NCBI GenBank assembly: GCA_017983635.1
Contig: JAGOBA010000002.1
Location: 310,001-374,000 of the forward strand
From: Alphaproteobacteria bacterium
Lineage (GTDB): Bacteria; Pseudomonadota; Alphaproteobacteria; Micropepsales; Micropepsaceae
Length of the DNA: 64,000 nt
Direction: 5' to 3'
The position numbers were made by a program, and so were the translations under genes. The notes beneath the pieces were generated by a model. The model was given only the letters and a program-made list of their open reading frames with translations. It had not been told where the DNA came from and made no database searches. Positions 54,516 through 62,685 of the stretch are shown here, in pieces (the stretch's first letter is position 1; every line of letters begins with the position of its first letter).

Positions 54516-55040
54516 ACCGCCGAGCGCCTGATCCTTCGGGGCTATCGCGAAAGCGACGCGCCCGCCATCGCCGCTCTTCACGGCGATCCCGACGTCATCA
54601 AGTTCCTGTCACCCACCGGTGAGCCCGAGCCAGGCCTCGCGGACGCCTGGGAACACATCGCCAGACACGTCGGCCACTGGGCGCTCAAGGGCTGCGGCAA
54701 GTGGGCGGTTGATGAGCGCGCCACCGGCCGCTTCGTCGGTCGCGTCGGCCTCTACGATCCTCCCTACGATTGGCCGGGCCTCGAACTCGGCTGGACGCTC
54801 ACCCGCGACAGTTGGGGCAAGGGCTACGCAACCGAGGCCGCACGTGCCGCCTTGCGCTGGAGCTTCGAAGTATTCGGCGCCAAGGAAATCATCTCCGCGA
54901 TCCACCCCGACAACGCGGCCTCGATCCGCGTCGCAGAGCGCTTGGGCGAGCGCCACCTGCGCGAAGGCGCGATCAACGGCAAACCCTGCCTGATCTACGG
55001 TATCTCGGCGGTCGAATGGCGAGCCCAAACGCACTCTTGA
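54495..55040 (+). CDS. GNAT-family acetyltransferase, RimJ/RimL type
   Basis: Acetyltransferase of 181 residues. Start IPTLTAERLILRGYRESDAP, acetyl-CoA loop LGWTLTRDSWGKGYATEAAR, and ISAIHPDNAASIRVAERLGE are the usual Acetyltransf_3 segments. The substrate is unknown. It follows mdh by 22 bases, and its start codon lies inside a perfect 11-bp hairpin. It resembles the acetyltransferase at 31797-32342 in type. Confidence 0.88.
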   Translation: MIEIPTLTAERLILRGYRESDAPAIAALHGDPDVIKFLSPTGEPEPGLADAWEHIARHVGHWALKGCGKWAVDERATGRFVGRVGLYDPPYDWPGLELGWTLTRDSWGKGYATEAARAALRWSFEVFGAKEIISAIHPDNAASIRVAERLGERHLREGAINGKPCLIYGISAVEWRAQTHS

Positions 55041-55089
55041 TAGTTTCGCTCACCTGCGTTCCGATAGCGCGCCACCACAAAGAGCGCCC

Positions 55090-56289
55090 ATGCAACTCGC
55101 CCTCTCCGCCGCCGACGAAGCCTTCCGCAACGAAGTGCGCCGCTTCCTCGACGAGAAGCTGACCTCTGACCTGCGCGACGCGGGCAAGAAAACCGGCGGC
55201 GTGCTCACCGATCCGCCGGCCACGACGAAGTGGCACAAGGCGCTCCACGACAAAGGTTGGATCGCTCCCGCCTGGCCAAAGGAATACGGCGGCACCGGCT
55301 GGACCGAGATGCAGCGCTACATCTTCTCGTCCGAATGTTCTGCCGTGCACGCGCCGCTGCTGCCGGTCTTCGGCATCCGCATGTGCGGTCCCGTGCTCAT
55401 GAAGTTCGGCTCGCCCGAGCAGAAGGCGTTCTACCTGCCGCGCATCCTCTCCGGCGAAGACTCTTGGTGCCAAGGCTATTCGGAGCCCGGCTCCGGTTCC
55501 GACCTCGCGTCGCTCCAAATGAAAGCCGTGCGCGACGGCGACCATTACGTACTGAACGGCACCAAGATCTGGACCACGCACGCGCACTTCGCGAACCGCA
55601 TGTTCTGCCTTGTGCGCACCGCGCAAACCGGAAAGCCGCAAGAAGGCATCACGTTCCTACTGCTGGAGACGAACACGCCCGGCTTCGAAGTCCGACCGAT
55701 CATCACGCTCGCCGGCGATCACGAAGTGAACCAGTGCTTCTTCGACAACGTCCGCGTGCCCGTGGCAAACCGCGTCGGCGAAGAAGGCCAAGGCTGGACG
55801 ATCGCCAAATACCTGCTCGAGTTCGAGCGCGGCGGCGCCTACGCCGCCTCGCTGCAGGCCAAACTGAAGGCCGTCAAAACGGCCGCCGCGACCGAGCGCA
55901 GCAACGGCGAGCCGCTCGCCGCCGACGAAGACTTCGCGCGCAAACTCACCGAAGTCGAAATCGAACTCCAAGGCCTGATGATGACCGAACATCGCGTCAT
56001 GTCGCAGCTCGCCCAAGGCCAAAACCCAGGCCCCGCCTCTTCGCTTCTGAAGGCGCGTGGCACTGAAGTGTCCCAACGCCTCACCGAACTCGGCATCGAA
56101 GCGCTCGCCGCCTACATCGCCCCGTTCGAGCCTGAAGCGCGCAAGCAAGGCGCCAACGCAAAGCCGATCGTGCCGGAGCACGGTCTGGTCTTCATGCCGC
56201 AATATCTGAACACCCGCGCTGCCACGATTTACGGCGGCTCGTCCGAAGTTCAACGCAACATCATGGCGAAACTGATCTTAGGTTTCTAA
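55090..56289 (+). CDS. Acyl-CoA dehydrogenase
   Basis: FAD-dependent acyl-CoA dehydrogenase of 399 residues. Characteristic segments: WIAPAWPKEYGGTGWTEMQR, CQGYSEPGSGSDLASLQMKA (FAD/substrate site), YVLNGTKIWTTHAHFANRMF, and RAATIYGGSSEVQRNIMAKL at the C-terminus. The chain-length preference is not evident. Its stop overlaps the start of the SRPBCC gene, and two enoyl-CoA hydratase genes follow, pointing to fatty-acid or terpenoid acid breakdown. Confidence 0.92.
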   Translation: MQLALSAADEAFRNEVRRFLDEKLTSDLRDAGKKTGGVLTDPPATTKWHKALHDKGWIAPAWPKEYGGTGWTEMQRYIFSSECSAVHAPLLPVFGIRMCGPVLMKFGSPEQKAFYLPRILSGEDSWCQGYSEPGSGSDLASLQMKAVRDGDHYVLNGTKIWTTHAHFANRMFCLVRTAQTGKPQEGITFLLLETNTPGFEVRPIITLAGDHEVNQCFFDNVRVPVANRVGEEGQGWTIAKYLLEFERGGAYAASLQAKLKAVKTAAATERSNGEPLAADEDFARKLTEVEIELQGLMMTEHRVMSQLAQGQNPGPASSLLKARGTEVSQRLTELGIEALAAYIAPFEPEARKQGANAKPIVPEHGLVFMPQYLNTRAATIYGGSSEVQRNIMAKLILGF

Positions 56290-56756
56290 TGGCGACGCGC
56301 AGTATCAGCGAACAGATCGATCTCCCGGTGCCGCCGATGGCGGTGTTCAACCTATTGCTCTCACCGAAAGGCATCCGCGGCCGCAGCGGTGACATCGGCG
56401 CGATCGTTATGGACATGCAAGGCCAGTGGGTGCTCGCCTGGGGCCTGCGCGAGAGCGACCCCGACTACGTCGCCGGCGCCCAGATCAAATCCTTCCAAGC
56501 GCCAGGCCGCATCGTCCTCGCTTATGACTACTGCCGTGCCCGCGCCGGCGTATTGCCCTTCGGAAACGCCATGACCGCCGAATTCGCAATCACCCAAACA
56601 TCGGCAGGCTCGCGCCTTCGCGTAACCCAATCCGGCTTCCCCACCACCCCGGACGCGAACGACGTGCTCGACGCCTGCACCCAAGGCTGGCGCGCCGCTC
56701 TGCAGGGCATCCTCGCCGCGCTACCCCCGCCGCAGCCGAGCCAACCGAAACGTTGA
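56289..56756 (+). CDS. SRPBCC-family (START-like) protein
   Basis: Small ligand-binding-fold protein of 155 residues. It begins MATRSISEQIDLPVPPMAVF, typical of Bet v1/AHSA1-like domains where the first beta strand carries the polar ligand-cavity residues, and ends with a long C-terminal helix (DACTQGWRAALQGILAALPP). No catalytic motif. It overlaps the acyl-CoA dehydrogenase stop by one base and is probably co-translated. The ligand is unknown. Confidence 0.78.
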   Translation: MATRSISEQIDLPVPPMAVFNLLLSPKGIRGRSGDIGAIVMDMQGQWVLAWGLRESDPDYVAGAQIKSFQAPGRIVLAYDYCRARAGVLPFGNAMTAEFAITQTSAGSRLRVTQSGFPTTPDANDVLDACTQGWRAALQGILAALPPPQPSQPKR

Positions 56757-56765
56757 GCTGGCGCT

Positions 56766-57575
56766 TCACCGCCCCTCGAACTTCGCCTCGCGCTTCTCGA
56801 AGAACGCCTTAACGCCCTCGCGCACGTCCTGGCTCGGGTTCGACACCATCACCGACAACGCCGCGTCGGCCAGCGAGTGATCGAGCGAGTTGGTAAGCCC
56901 ACGCACCATCATCGCCTTGGCGAGCCGCACAGCGAGCGGCGCGCGTGCGGCTAACGCCCGCGCAAACGCCATCGTGCGCGTCTCAAGCTCCGCCGCGGGC
57001 ACGACCTCAGTTACCAGCCCCAGATCAAGCGCCGTCTTCGCGTCGTAGACTTCCGCCAGCATCGTCATCTTCAACGCGCGATCCAGGCCCATCGCGCGCG
57101 GGAAGAGCCACGCTCCGCCTTCGTCCGGCAGCAGTCCGAACTTCCCCGACGTGTCGCCAAGTTTCGCCGTGTCCGCCGCAATACGGAAATCGCAACTCAG
57201 CGCCAGCGTTAGCCCGCCCGCGACCGCCGGCCCGTTGACCATCGCAATCGTCGGCTTGTCGAGCCGGTGCAGCGCCTGCACCACGCGATGCATGCCGTCG
57301 CGCATTTCCCGCGCATGGTTGAGCTGCGACTTCATCAGCGCCGCGTGCGCATCGTCCGCACCGGACACGTCGCCGCCAGCACAAAACCCGCGCCCCTCGC
57401 CGGTCAGGATCAGTACCCGCAGACTGTCGTCACGCAGATAAATCTTAACCGCCCGCACCAACTCCTCGCACATGAGTGTCGTGTAAGCGTTCATCTGCTT
57501 CGGCCGCGCCAGCGTCACCCGCGCAATCTGCGCTTCCGGCCGGTCAAATCTGATGTCGCGAAAGTCCTGAGCCAT
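56766..57575 (-). CDS. Enoyl-CoA hydratase/isomerase family protein
   Basis: Crotonase-fold protein of 269 residues. Oxyanion-hole segment LTGEGRGFCAGGDVSGADDA and the second segment MVNGPAVAGGLTLALSCDFR; the catalytic region reads KFGLLPDEGGAWLFPRAMGL with one Glu in place. Its start faces the next enoyl-CoA hydratase across a 56-base divergent gap. Substrate assignment (2-enoyl-CoA hydration versus isomerisation) is not possible. Confidence 0.88.
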   Translation of the reverse strand: MAQDFRDIRFDRPEAQIARVTLARPKQMNAYTTLMCEELVRAVKIYLRDDSLRVLILTGEGRGFCAGGDVSGADDAHAALMKSQLNHAREMRDGMHRVVQALHRLDKPTIAMVNGPAVAGGLTLALSCDFRIAADTAKLGDTSGKFGLLPDEGGAWLFPRAMGLDRALKMTMLAEVYDAKTALDLGLVTEVVPAAELETRTMAFARALAARAPLAVRLAKAMMVRGLTNSLDHSLADAALSVMVSNPSQDVREGVKAFFEKREAKFEGR

Positions 57576-57631
57576 TGCATTCCTCCTCGGTGCGGTTAGC
57601 TTCAGCCTAAGCCAGCCATTGGAGCGCCGCC

Positions 57632-58477
57632 ATGACCTACGAGGACATTCTCTACGACGTCAAAGACCGCATCGCGACGATCACGCTGAACCGCCCGGAA
57701 AAGCTGAACGCCTGGACCGCCGCGATGCAAGCCAGCATCAAGCGCGCGCTTGTCGACGCGTCGAAGGACGACAACGTCCGCGTCATCGTCATCACGGGCG
57801 CCGGGCGCGGCTTCTGCGCCGGCGCCGACATGGGCGGCCTGCAACAGATTCGCGCCGAAAGTTGGAACGAGCGCGAACTCGCCCGCGCCGACGCGAACAT
57901 CGCGGTCGACCCGCGCCCCGACTTGGGGCCCGACGTCAGCCACGAATACACCGGCCGCTTCGGCTACCTGATGTCGATCAAGAAGCCCATCATCGCCGCC
58001 ATCAACGGCCCCTGTGCGGGTATCGGCCTCGTCTTCACGCTCTTCTGCGATATGCGTTTCGCGGGCTCCGAGGCGAAGTTCACCACCGCCTTCGCCCAGC
58101 GCGGCTTGATCGCGGAGCACGGCATCTCCTGGCTCCTGCCGCGCCTGACCGGCACGGCGCACGCGCTCGATATCCTCTTCTCCGCCCGCAAGTTCGGCGC
58201 CGATGAGGCCGAACGGATCGGCCTCGTCAACCGCACCTTCGCGCAAGATCAATTCATGCCGAACGTCTTAGCCTACGCCCGCATGCTCGCCGACACCGTC
58301 TCGCCGCGCTCGATGGCGGTGATGAAAGCGCAAATCTGGAAGTCGCTGTTCCAGAACCTGACCGAAGCCGTCGCCGTCGGCGACGCCGAAATGCAAAAGA
58401 GCTTTGCCACCGCCGACTTCAAAGAAGGCGTCGCCCACTTCGTCGAGAAACGCCCGGCAAAGTTCACCGGCGGCTGA
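57632..58477 (+). CDS. Enoyl-CoA hydratase/isomerase family protein
   Basis: Crotonase-fold protein of 281 residues. Start YEDILYDVKDRIATITLNRP, oxyanion hole ITGAGRGFCAGADMGGLQQI, ANINGPCAGIGLVF-like region AAINGPCAGIGLVFTLFCDM, and AQRGLIAEHGISWLLPRLTG with the catalytic glutamate in AEHG. Closely related in architecture to the divergent gene at 56766. Probably acts with the acyl-CoA dehydrogenase in beta-oxidation. Confidence 0.9.
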   Translation: MTYEDILYDVKDRIATITLNRPEKLNAWTAAMQASIKRALVDASKDDNVRVIVITGAGRGFCAGADMGGLQQIRAESWNERELARADANIAVDPRPDLGPDVSHEYTGRFGYLMSIKKPIIAAINGPCAGIGLVFTLFCDMRFAGSEAKFTTAFAQRGLIAEHGISWLLPRLTGTAHALDILFSARKFGADEAERIGLVNRTFAQDQFMPNVLAYARMLADTVSPRSMAVMKAQIWKSLFQNLTEAVAVGDAEMQKSFATADFKEGVAHFVEKRPAKFTGG

Positions 58478-58607
58478 CGACTCCAACGCGCAACCGTGCC
58501 GCAACAATCGGCGGACTGTCCGTTCGCCGCCCCAATCCCGCCCACGTTTCGCCACATTGCACGGGCGCCATGTGCTCCTCTGCGAACGAAGGGGAGTTCT
58601 TCGCGAA

Positions 58608-58982
58608 ATGACCTGGCTCTTGTTCTTGGCCTTCTTGGGCTACTACGGCTATCAAAAATACATCGTCGGCGGACCGGCATCGCTCGATCAGCCTTACCTG
58701 ATGGGTGCCATGCTCGTGCTGTCGATCACCATGATCGGCCCATTCTTCGTCTCCTACGCGCTCACCCGCGCGACGCAATTGACCGGCCGGACGCCGGCCA
58801 TGCTGCTCGGCTTCATCTCGGCCGTGACGCTGTCCGTCGTCGGTTATTGGATCGTCTGGCGCTACTTCGGCGGCGTTGCCGACATGCGCATGCCGGTCGA
58901 GCAAGCGCTCAGACTAGGGCTCGTGCCCGGTCTGGCCATGGGCACAATCCTAGCCTTCGACAGCATTTTCCGCCGCAGCTGA
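58608..58982 (+). CDS. Hypothetical membrane protein
   Basis: Unrecognised integral membrane protein of 124 residues with about four helices (MTWLLFLAFLGYYGYQKY, MLVLSITMIGPFFVSYAL, MLLGFISAVTLSVVGYWIVW, LGLVPGLAMGTILAFDSIF). The ATG is preceded by AAGGGGAG at a slightly long distance. A strong stem-loop lies just after its stop (59000-59032). The function is unknown. Confidence 0.65.
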   Translation: MTWLLFLAFLGYYGYQKYIVGGPASLDQPYLMGAMLVLSITMIGPFFVSYALTRATQLTGRTPAMLLGFISAVTLSVVGYWIVWRYFGGVADMRMPVEQALRLGLVPGLAMGTILAFDSIFRRS

Positions 58983-58999
58983 CTTGAAGAGCCGACGGC

Positions 59000-59032
59000 G
59001 TGATGGCTGCCACAGGTTGTGGCCGCCATCAC
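59000..59032 (+). terminator. Strong stem-loop after the membrane-protein gene
   Basis: GTGATGGC-t-GCCACA and TGTGGC-c-GCCATCAC are perfect complements apart from one symmetric mismatch, with a 3-base loop. The following TGTTTGTC is only moderately T-rich, so it may be a terminator or an mRNA-stabilising structure. Confidence 0.55.
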
Positions 59033-59088
59033 TGTTTGTCGCACGCTGCAGCCGCGATCGCGCCCGTTCATCTGGTGTACAGTTCGCC

Positions 59089-59106
59089 CCGTCTCGAATG
59101 AGACGG
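59089..59106 (+). promoter_or_regulatory. Small hairpin upstream of 59128 gene
   Basis: CCGTCTC-GAAT-GAGACGG is a perfect 7-bp stem with a tetraloop, 21 bases before the next start codon. It could be a regulator site or part of the mRNA leader; nothing else identifies it. Confidence 0.4.
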
Positions 59107-59127
59107 CTCGATGAATGGAGAGACCCA

Positions 59128-59706
59128 ATGCCCGAGAGCACAGGCGGTTCACGCTGGCGCCACTTTTTTCTGATGCTGCCGTTCTTCCTGATTGGTGTGG
59201 CGATCCCGGTCTATTTCTTCGGCTTCTCCGGCGACGGTCCGCCGATCATGCCGAAGTCCGAAAACACCTTCGATCCGGGCGCGCCGGCACCCGATGGAAG
59301 CGCCGACGGCTATAGCGCGCCGACGCAGCGCTCGTTCAGCGTGGACCGCCCCGGCATCGTCGCGTTTGCGCGCGATGTGTTCGAGAACGTGGTCGACACC
59401 TATGTTTCGCCGAACCTGTCGCCGCTGACGATCAAGCTTGGCTTCCTCGGCGCACTCTTCGTTGGCGGCTTCCTGGCGCTGCGGATTCTGCTCGCGGTCA
59501 TTTCGGGCACGGTGAGCGGGGTCGTCGGCTTCCTGGTACACAAGGCGGCAGGCCCCATGTTCATGGGTTTCCTCGCTGTGGGCTCCACGTGGGGCATCCA
59601 CCAGACGATTGCCGAACAATTTGGCGTGCAGTGGGCGGCAACCACCGTCTCACTGACGGCCGCCGTAGCCGCCCTCTTTGCCCTGGCCGGGGTCAAGATT
59701 CGCTAG
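59128..59706 (+). CDS. Hypothetical membrane protein
   Basis: Unrecognised protein of 192 residues. One N-terminal helix (FFLMLPFFLIGVAIPVYFFG), a ~75-residue probably periplasmic segment rich in Pro/Gly/Ser, then three or four C-terminal helices (LGFLGALFVGGFLALRILLA, FMGFLAVGSTWGIHQTI, VSLTAAVAALFALAGV). The ATG follows GGAGAGACCCA. No known domain. It precedes sucC by 151 bases. Confidence 0.65.
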   Translation: MPESTGGSRWRHFFLMLPFFLIGVAIPVYFFGFSGDGPPIMPKSENTFDPGAPAPDGSADGYSAPTQRSFSVDRPGIVAFARDVFENVVDTYVSPNLSPLTIKLGFLGALFVGGFLALRILLAVISGTVSGVVGFLVHKAAGPMFMGFLAVGSTWGIHQTIAEQFGVQWAATTVSLTAAVAALFALAGVKIR

Positions 59707-59857
59707 CGCCGTTCCCGTTGCGTGGACCTAGGGGCGCCGCTATACCAGCGAGCCCAAATCGGGCCGTTCGCTAACGCGGGCGGCCTTGGCTTTTTCAAAC
59801 GAGACGTCCGCATCGAAACCCGCGGCCGACTGTGCGCTCGAAACGTCAGGTCCACTC

Positions 59858-61027
59858 ATGAACATTCACGAATACCAAGCCAAAGCCGTTCTGAAGGAAT
59901 TCGGCGTGCCGATCCTGCGCGGGATCCCTGCATTTTCGGTCGATGAAGCGGTCAAGGCCGCAAACGATCTCGGCGGCCCGGTCTGGGTCGTGAAATCGCA
60001 AATTCATGCCGGAGGCCGCGGCAAAGGCGGCGGCGTCAAGGTCGTGAAGTCGGTGGATGCGGTTAAATCCGAAGCGACCCGTATGCTTGGCATGACGCTG
60101 ATCACGCCCCAAACCGGTCCGCAAGGCCGCGTGGTGCGTCGCCTGTTCGTGGAAGAGGGCGCTGCGATCGCCCGCGAGCTCTATCTCTCGATCCTCGTCG
60201 ACCGTGCGACCTCGCGCATCGCCTTCATCGCCTCAACCGAAGGCGGCATGGACATCGAAAAGGTTGCTCACGACACGCCCGAAAAAATTCTCACGATCTA
60301 CGTCGACCCGGCCTCCGGCATCCAGCCGTTCCACGGCCGCCGCATCTCAAAGGCGCTGAAGCTCGCCGGCGACACGGCCAAGCAAATGGGCGCCCTGATC
60401 GACAAGCTCTACAAAGCCTTCGTCGCCAAAGACATGAGCCTGCTCGAAATCAACCCGTTGGTCATCACCGACAAGGGCGATGTCGTTTGTCTCGACGCGA
60501 AGATCAACTTCGACGACAACGCGCTCTACCGCCACAAAGAAATCGAAGCCCTGCACGATCCGAACGAGCAGGACCCCGCCGAACTCGAAGCCGCAAAATA
60601 CGATCTCAATTTCATCAAGCTCGACGGTTCGATCGGCTGCCTCGTCAACGGCGCGGGTCTTGCGATGGCGACGATGGACATCATCAAGCTCTACGGCTCA
60701 AGCCCCGCCAACTTCCTCGACGTCGGCGGCGGTGCCTCGAAGGAAAAGGTCACGGCTGCCTTCAAGATCCTGCTCAAGGACCCGGCGGTGAAGGGCATCC
60801 TCGTCAACATCTTCGGCGGCATCATGCGGTGCGATATCATCGCCGAAGGGATCATCGCTGCGGCGAAGGAAACGAGCCTCGCGATCCCGCTCGTCGCGCG
60901 CCTCTCCGGCACCAACGCCGACCTCGGCAAGAAGATACTGTCGGAATCGGGCTTGGCGCTCATCCCCGCCGACGACCTCGCCGATGCCGCCGACAAAATC
61001 GTCAAAGCGATCAAGGGCGCAAAGTGA
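59858..61027 (+). CDS. sucC: Succinyl-CoA ligase, beta subunit
   Basis: ATP-grasp beta subunit of succinyl-CoA synthetase in the TCA cycle, 389 residues. It starts [23 protein letters not shown]-grasp features [40 protein letters not shown] (metal-binding), and [20 protein letters not shown] for the CoA/phosphohistidine interface. Partner of sucD, which lies 730 bases downstream after an inserted palindrome and a small secreted-protein gene. Confidence 0.96.
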   Translation: MNIHEYQAKAVLKEFGVPILRGIPAFSVDEAVKAANDLGGPVWVVKSQIHAGGRGKGGGVKVVKSVDAVKSEATRMLGMTLITPQTGPQGRVVRRLFVEEGAAIARELYLSILVDRATSRIAFIASTEGGMDIEKVAHDTPEKILTIYVDPASGIQPFHGRRISKALKLAGDTAKQMGALIDKLYKAFVAKDMSLLEINPLVITDKGDVVCLDAKINFDDNALYRHKEIEALHDPNEQDPAELEAAKYDLNFIKLDGSIGCLVNGAGLAMATMDIIKLYGSSPANFLDVGGGASKEKVTAAFKILLKDPAVKGILVNIFGGIMRCDIIAEGIIAAAKETSLAIPLVARLSGTNADLGKKILSESGLALIPADDLADAADKIVKAIKGAK

Positions 61028-61047
61028 GAGTGAGCACGTACAACATT

Positions 61048-61181
61048 TTTCCGCCCCCGCTTGCGGGGGAGGGCGCTCGCCGCGAAGCGGCGAGCCGGAG
61101 GGGGGCAGTCATCAGCGACGCGCCACTTCCCCCCTCCGCCTCGCTAGCGCTCGGCTCCTCCCCCGCGAGCGGGGGCGGAAA
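61048..61181. repeat. Large palindromic repeat between sucC and sucD
   Basis: 134 bp near-palindrome. TTTCCGCCCCCGCTTGCGG at the left pairs with CCGCGAGCGGGGGCGGAAA at the right (one mismatch), and inner arms GAGCCGGAGGGGG and CCCCCTCCGCCTCGC continue the pairing. This type, built around CTCCCCCGCNNGCGGGGGAG, is a well-known dispersed palindrome of alphaproteobacterial genomes. It lies inside the otherwise continuous sucCD unit and could cause premature termination or RNase processing. Confidence 0.75.
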
Positions 61182-61221
61182 CCGAACGCGCGTTGCGTCA
61201 ATCAGTGGAGTGTAACCCAGT

Positions 61222-61740
61222 ATGCGTATCGTCATCGCCTTCACCGCCATCCTCGCCTCCACCATTGCCGCCCACGCGGCACCGTTCGACGTCTACCGCA
61301 GTGCCTGCCTCGATTCCGGCGTCGACCTCGTCCGGATTCGCGCGAACGCCGCCGCGCAAAAGTGGCTCGCGCTCTCTGACGCCGAACGCGATCAACTCGC
61401 CCCAGGCAATCCCTCCGCAGTCGAAGGCTGGGCAATCGCAAAGGACGGCGGCCGCTACGTCGTCTCGATCGCCAGCAACACGGTCGGCGGGGGCGCGGGC
61501 GACCGCTCAGGTTCAAGCGTCGCCTCCTGCAGCGTCATGACGCCCAAGGCCGACGAAGCCGCAGCCGCCAAAGCCTACGGCGCCTACCTGAAGCGCAAGC
61601 CGTCCAGCGAAGATAAGGCCGACGGCATCTCGACCTACACCTGGTCGGTGCAAGACACCCAAAACCTCACGCTGCACTACCTCGTCGCCGGCGGCTCGCT
61701 CCCCGGCCTGTCGTTGTCCGTCAGCTCCATTCGCAAATAG
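61222..61740 (+). CDS. Small secreted protein, unknown
   Basis: Exported protein of 172 residues with signal peptide MRIVIAFTAILASTIAAHA. The mature part has two cysteines (SACLDSG and ASCSVMT) and a central Gly/Ser-rich SNTVGGGAGDRSGSSVAS stretch. I do not recognise a family. It separates sucC from sucD on the same strand and ends 15 bases before sucD, so it is probably transcribed with them. Its insertion here may be linked to the adjacent palindromic repeat. Confidence 0.65.
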   Translation: MRIVIAFTAILASTIAAHAAPFDVYRSACLDSGVDLVRIRANAAAQKWLALSDAERDQLAPGNPSAVEGWAIAKDGGRYVVSIASNTVGGGAGDRSGSSVASCSVMTPKADEAAAAKAYGAYLKRKPSSEDKADGISTYTWSVQDTQNLTLHYLVAGGSLPGLSLSVSSIRK

Positions 61741-61755
61741 GAACTCGCATTTCTC

Positions 61756-62634
61756 ATGGCCGTTCTCGTCGACAAGAACACGAAAGTCATATGCCAGGGC
61801 TTCACCGGCAACCAAGGCACGTTCCACTCGGAGCAGGCGATCGCCTACGGCACCAAGATGGTGGGCGGCATCTCGCCCGGCAAAGGCGGGACCACGCACC
61901 TGAACCTGCCGGTGTTCGACACCGTCGCTGAAGCGGTTGAGAAAACCGGCGCGACCGCGAGCGCGATCTACGTGCCGCCGCCGTTCGCCGCCGACGCGAT
62001 CCTGGAAGCGATCGATGCCGGCATCGCGCTCGCCGTTTGCATCACCGAGGGCATCCCGGTTCTCGACATGGTCAAGGTCAAGCGCGCGCTGCAAGGCTCC
62101 AAGACCCGCCTTGTCGGTCCGAACTGCCCCGGCGTCATCACCCCCGGCGAATGCAAGATCGGCATCATGCCGGGCCATATCCACCAACGCGGCAGCGTGG
62201 GCATTGTGTCGCGTTCGGGCACGCTCACCTACGAGGCCGTCGCCCAAACAACGGCCGCAAAGCTCGGTCAAACGACCTGCGTCGGCATTGGCGGCGACCC
62301 CGTGAACGGCACGAATTTCATCGATGTGCTCGAGATGTTCCTTGCCGATCCGGAAACGAAATCCATCATTATGATCGGTGAAATCGGTGGCTCGGCCGAA
62401 GAAGACGCGGCCGAGTTCTTGAAACGCTCGAAGGTGAAGAAGCCGGTCGTCGGATTCATCGCAGGCGTAACCGCACCGCCGGGGCGTCGCATGGGCCACG
62501 CCGGTGCGATCGTCTCCGGCGGCAAAGGCACCGCCGAGGGCAAGATCGACGCGATGCGCTCGGCTGGCATCACGGTCGCCGACTCGCCGGCAGCGCTCGG
62601 CACGACGCTCTCGCGCGTGTTGAACGGTCACTAG
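61756..62634 (+). CDS. sucD: Succinyl-CoA ligase, alpha subunit
   Basis: Alpha subunit of succinyl-CoA synthetase, 292 residues, carrying the phosphorylated histidine H248 in [18 protein letters not shown]. The CoA-binding N-terminus reads [20 protein letters not shown], and [18 protein letters not shown] is the family signature. Partner of sucC; sucA follows after 51 bases. Confidence 0.97.
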   Translation: MAVLVDKNTKVICQGFTGNQGTFHSEQAIAYGTKMVGGISPGKGGTTHLNLPVFDTVAEAVEKTGATASAIYVPPPFAADAILEAIDAGIALAVCITEGIPVLDMVKVKRALQGSKTRLVGPNCPGVITPGECKIGIMPGHIHQRGSVGIVSRSGTLTYEAVAQTTAAKLGQTTCVGIGGDPVNGTNFIDVLEMFLADPETKSIIMIGEIGGSAEEDAAEFLKRSKVKKPVVGFIAGVTAPPGRRMGHAGAIVSGGKGTAEGKIDAMRSAGITVADSPAALGTTLSRVLNGH

Positions 62635-62685
62635 TTATTAGCAGCCTCGCTCTACAACAGCGCGAGACATGTGAGACGTTTTGAA

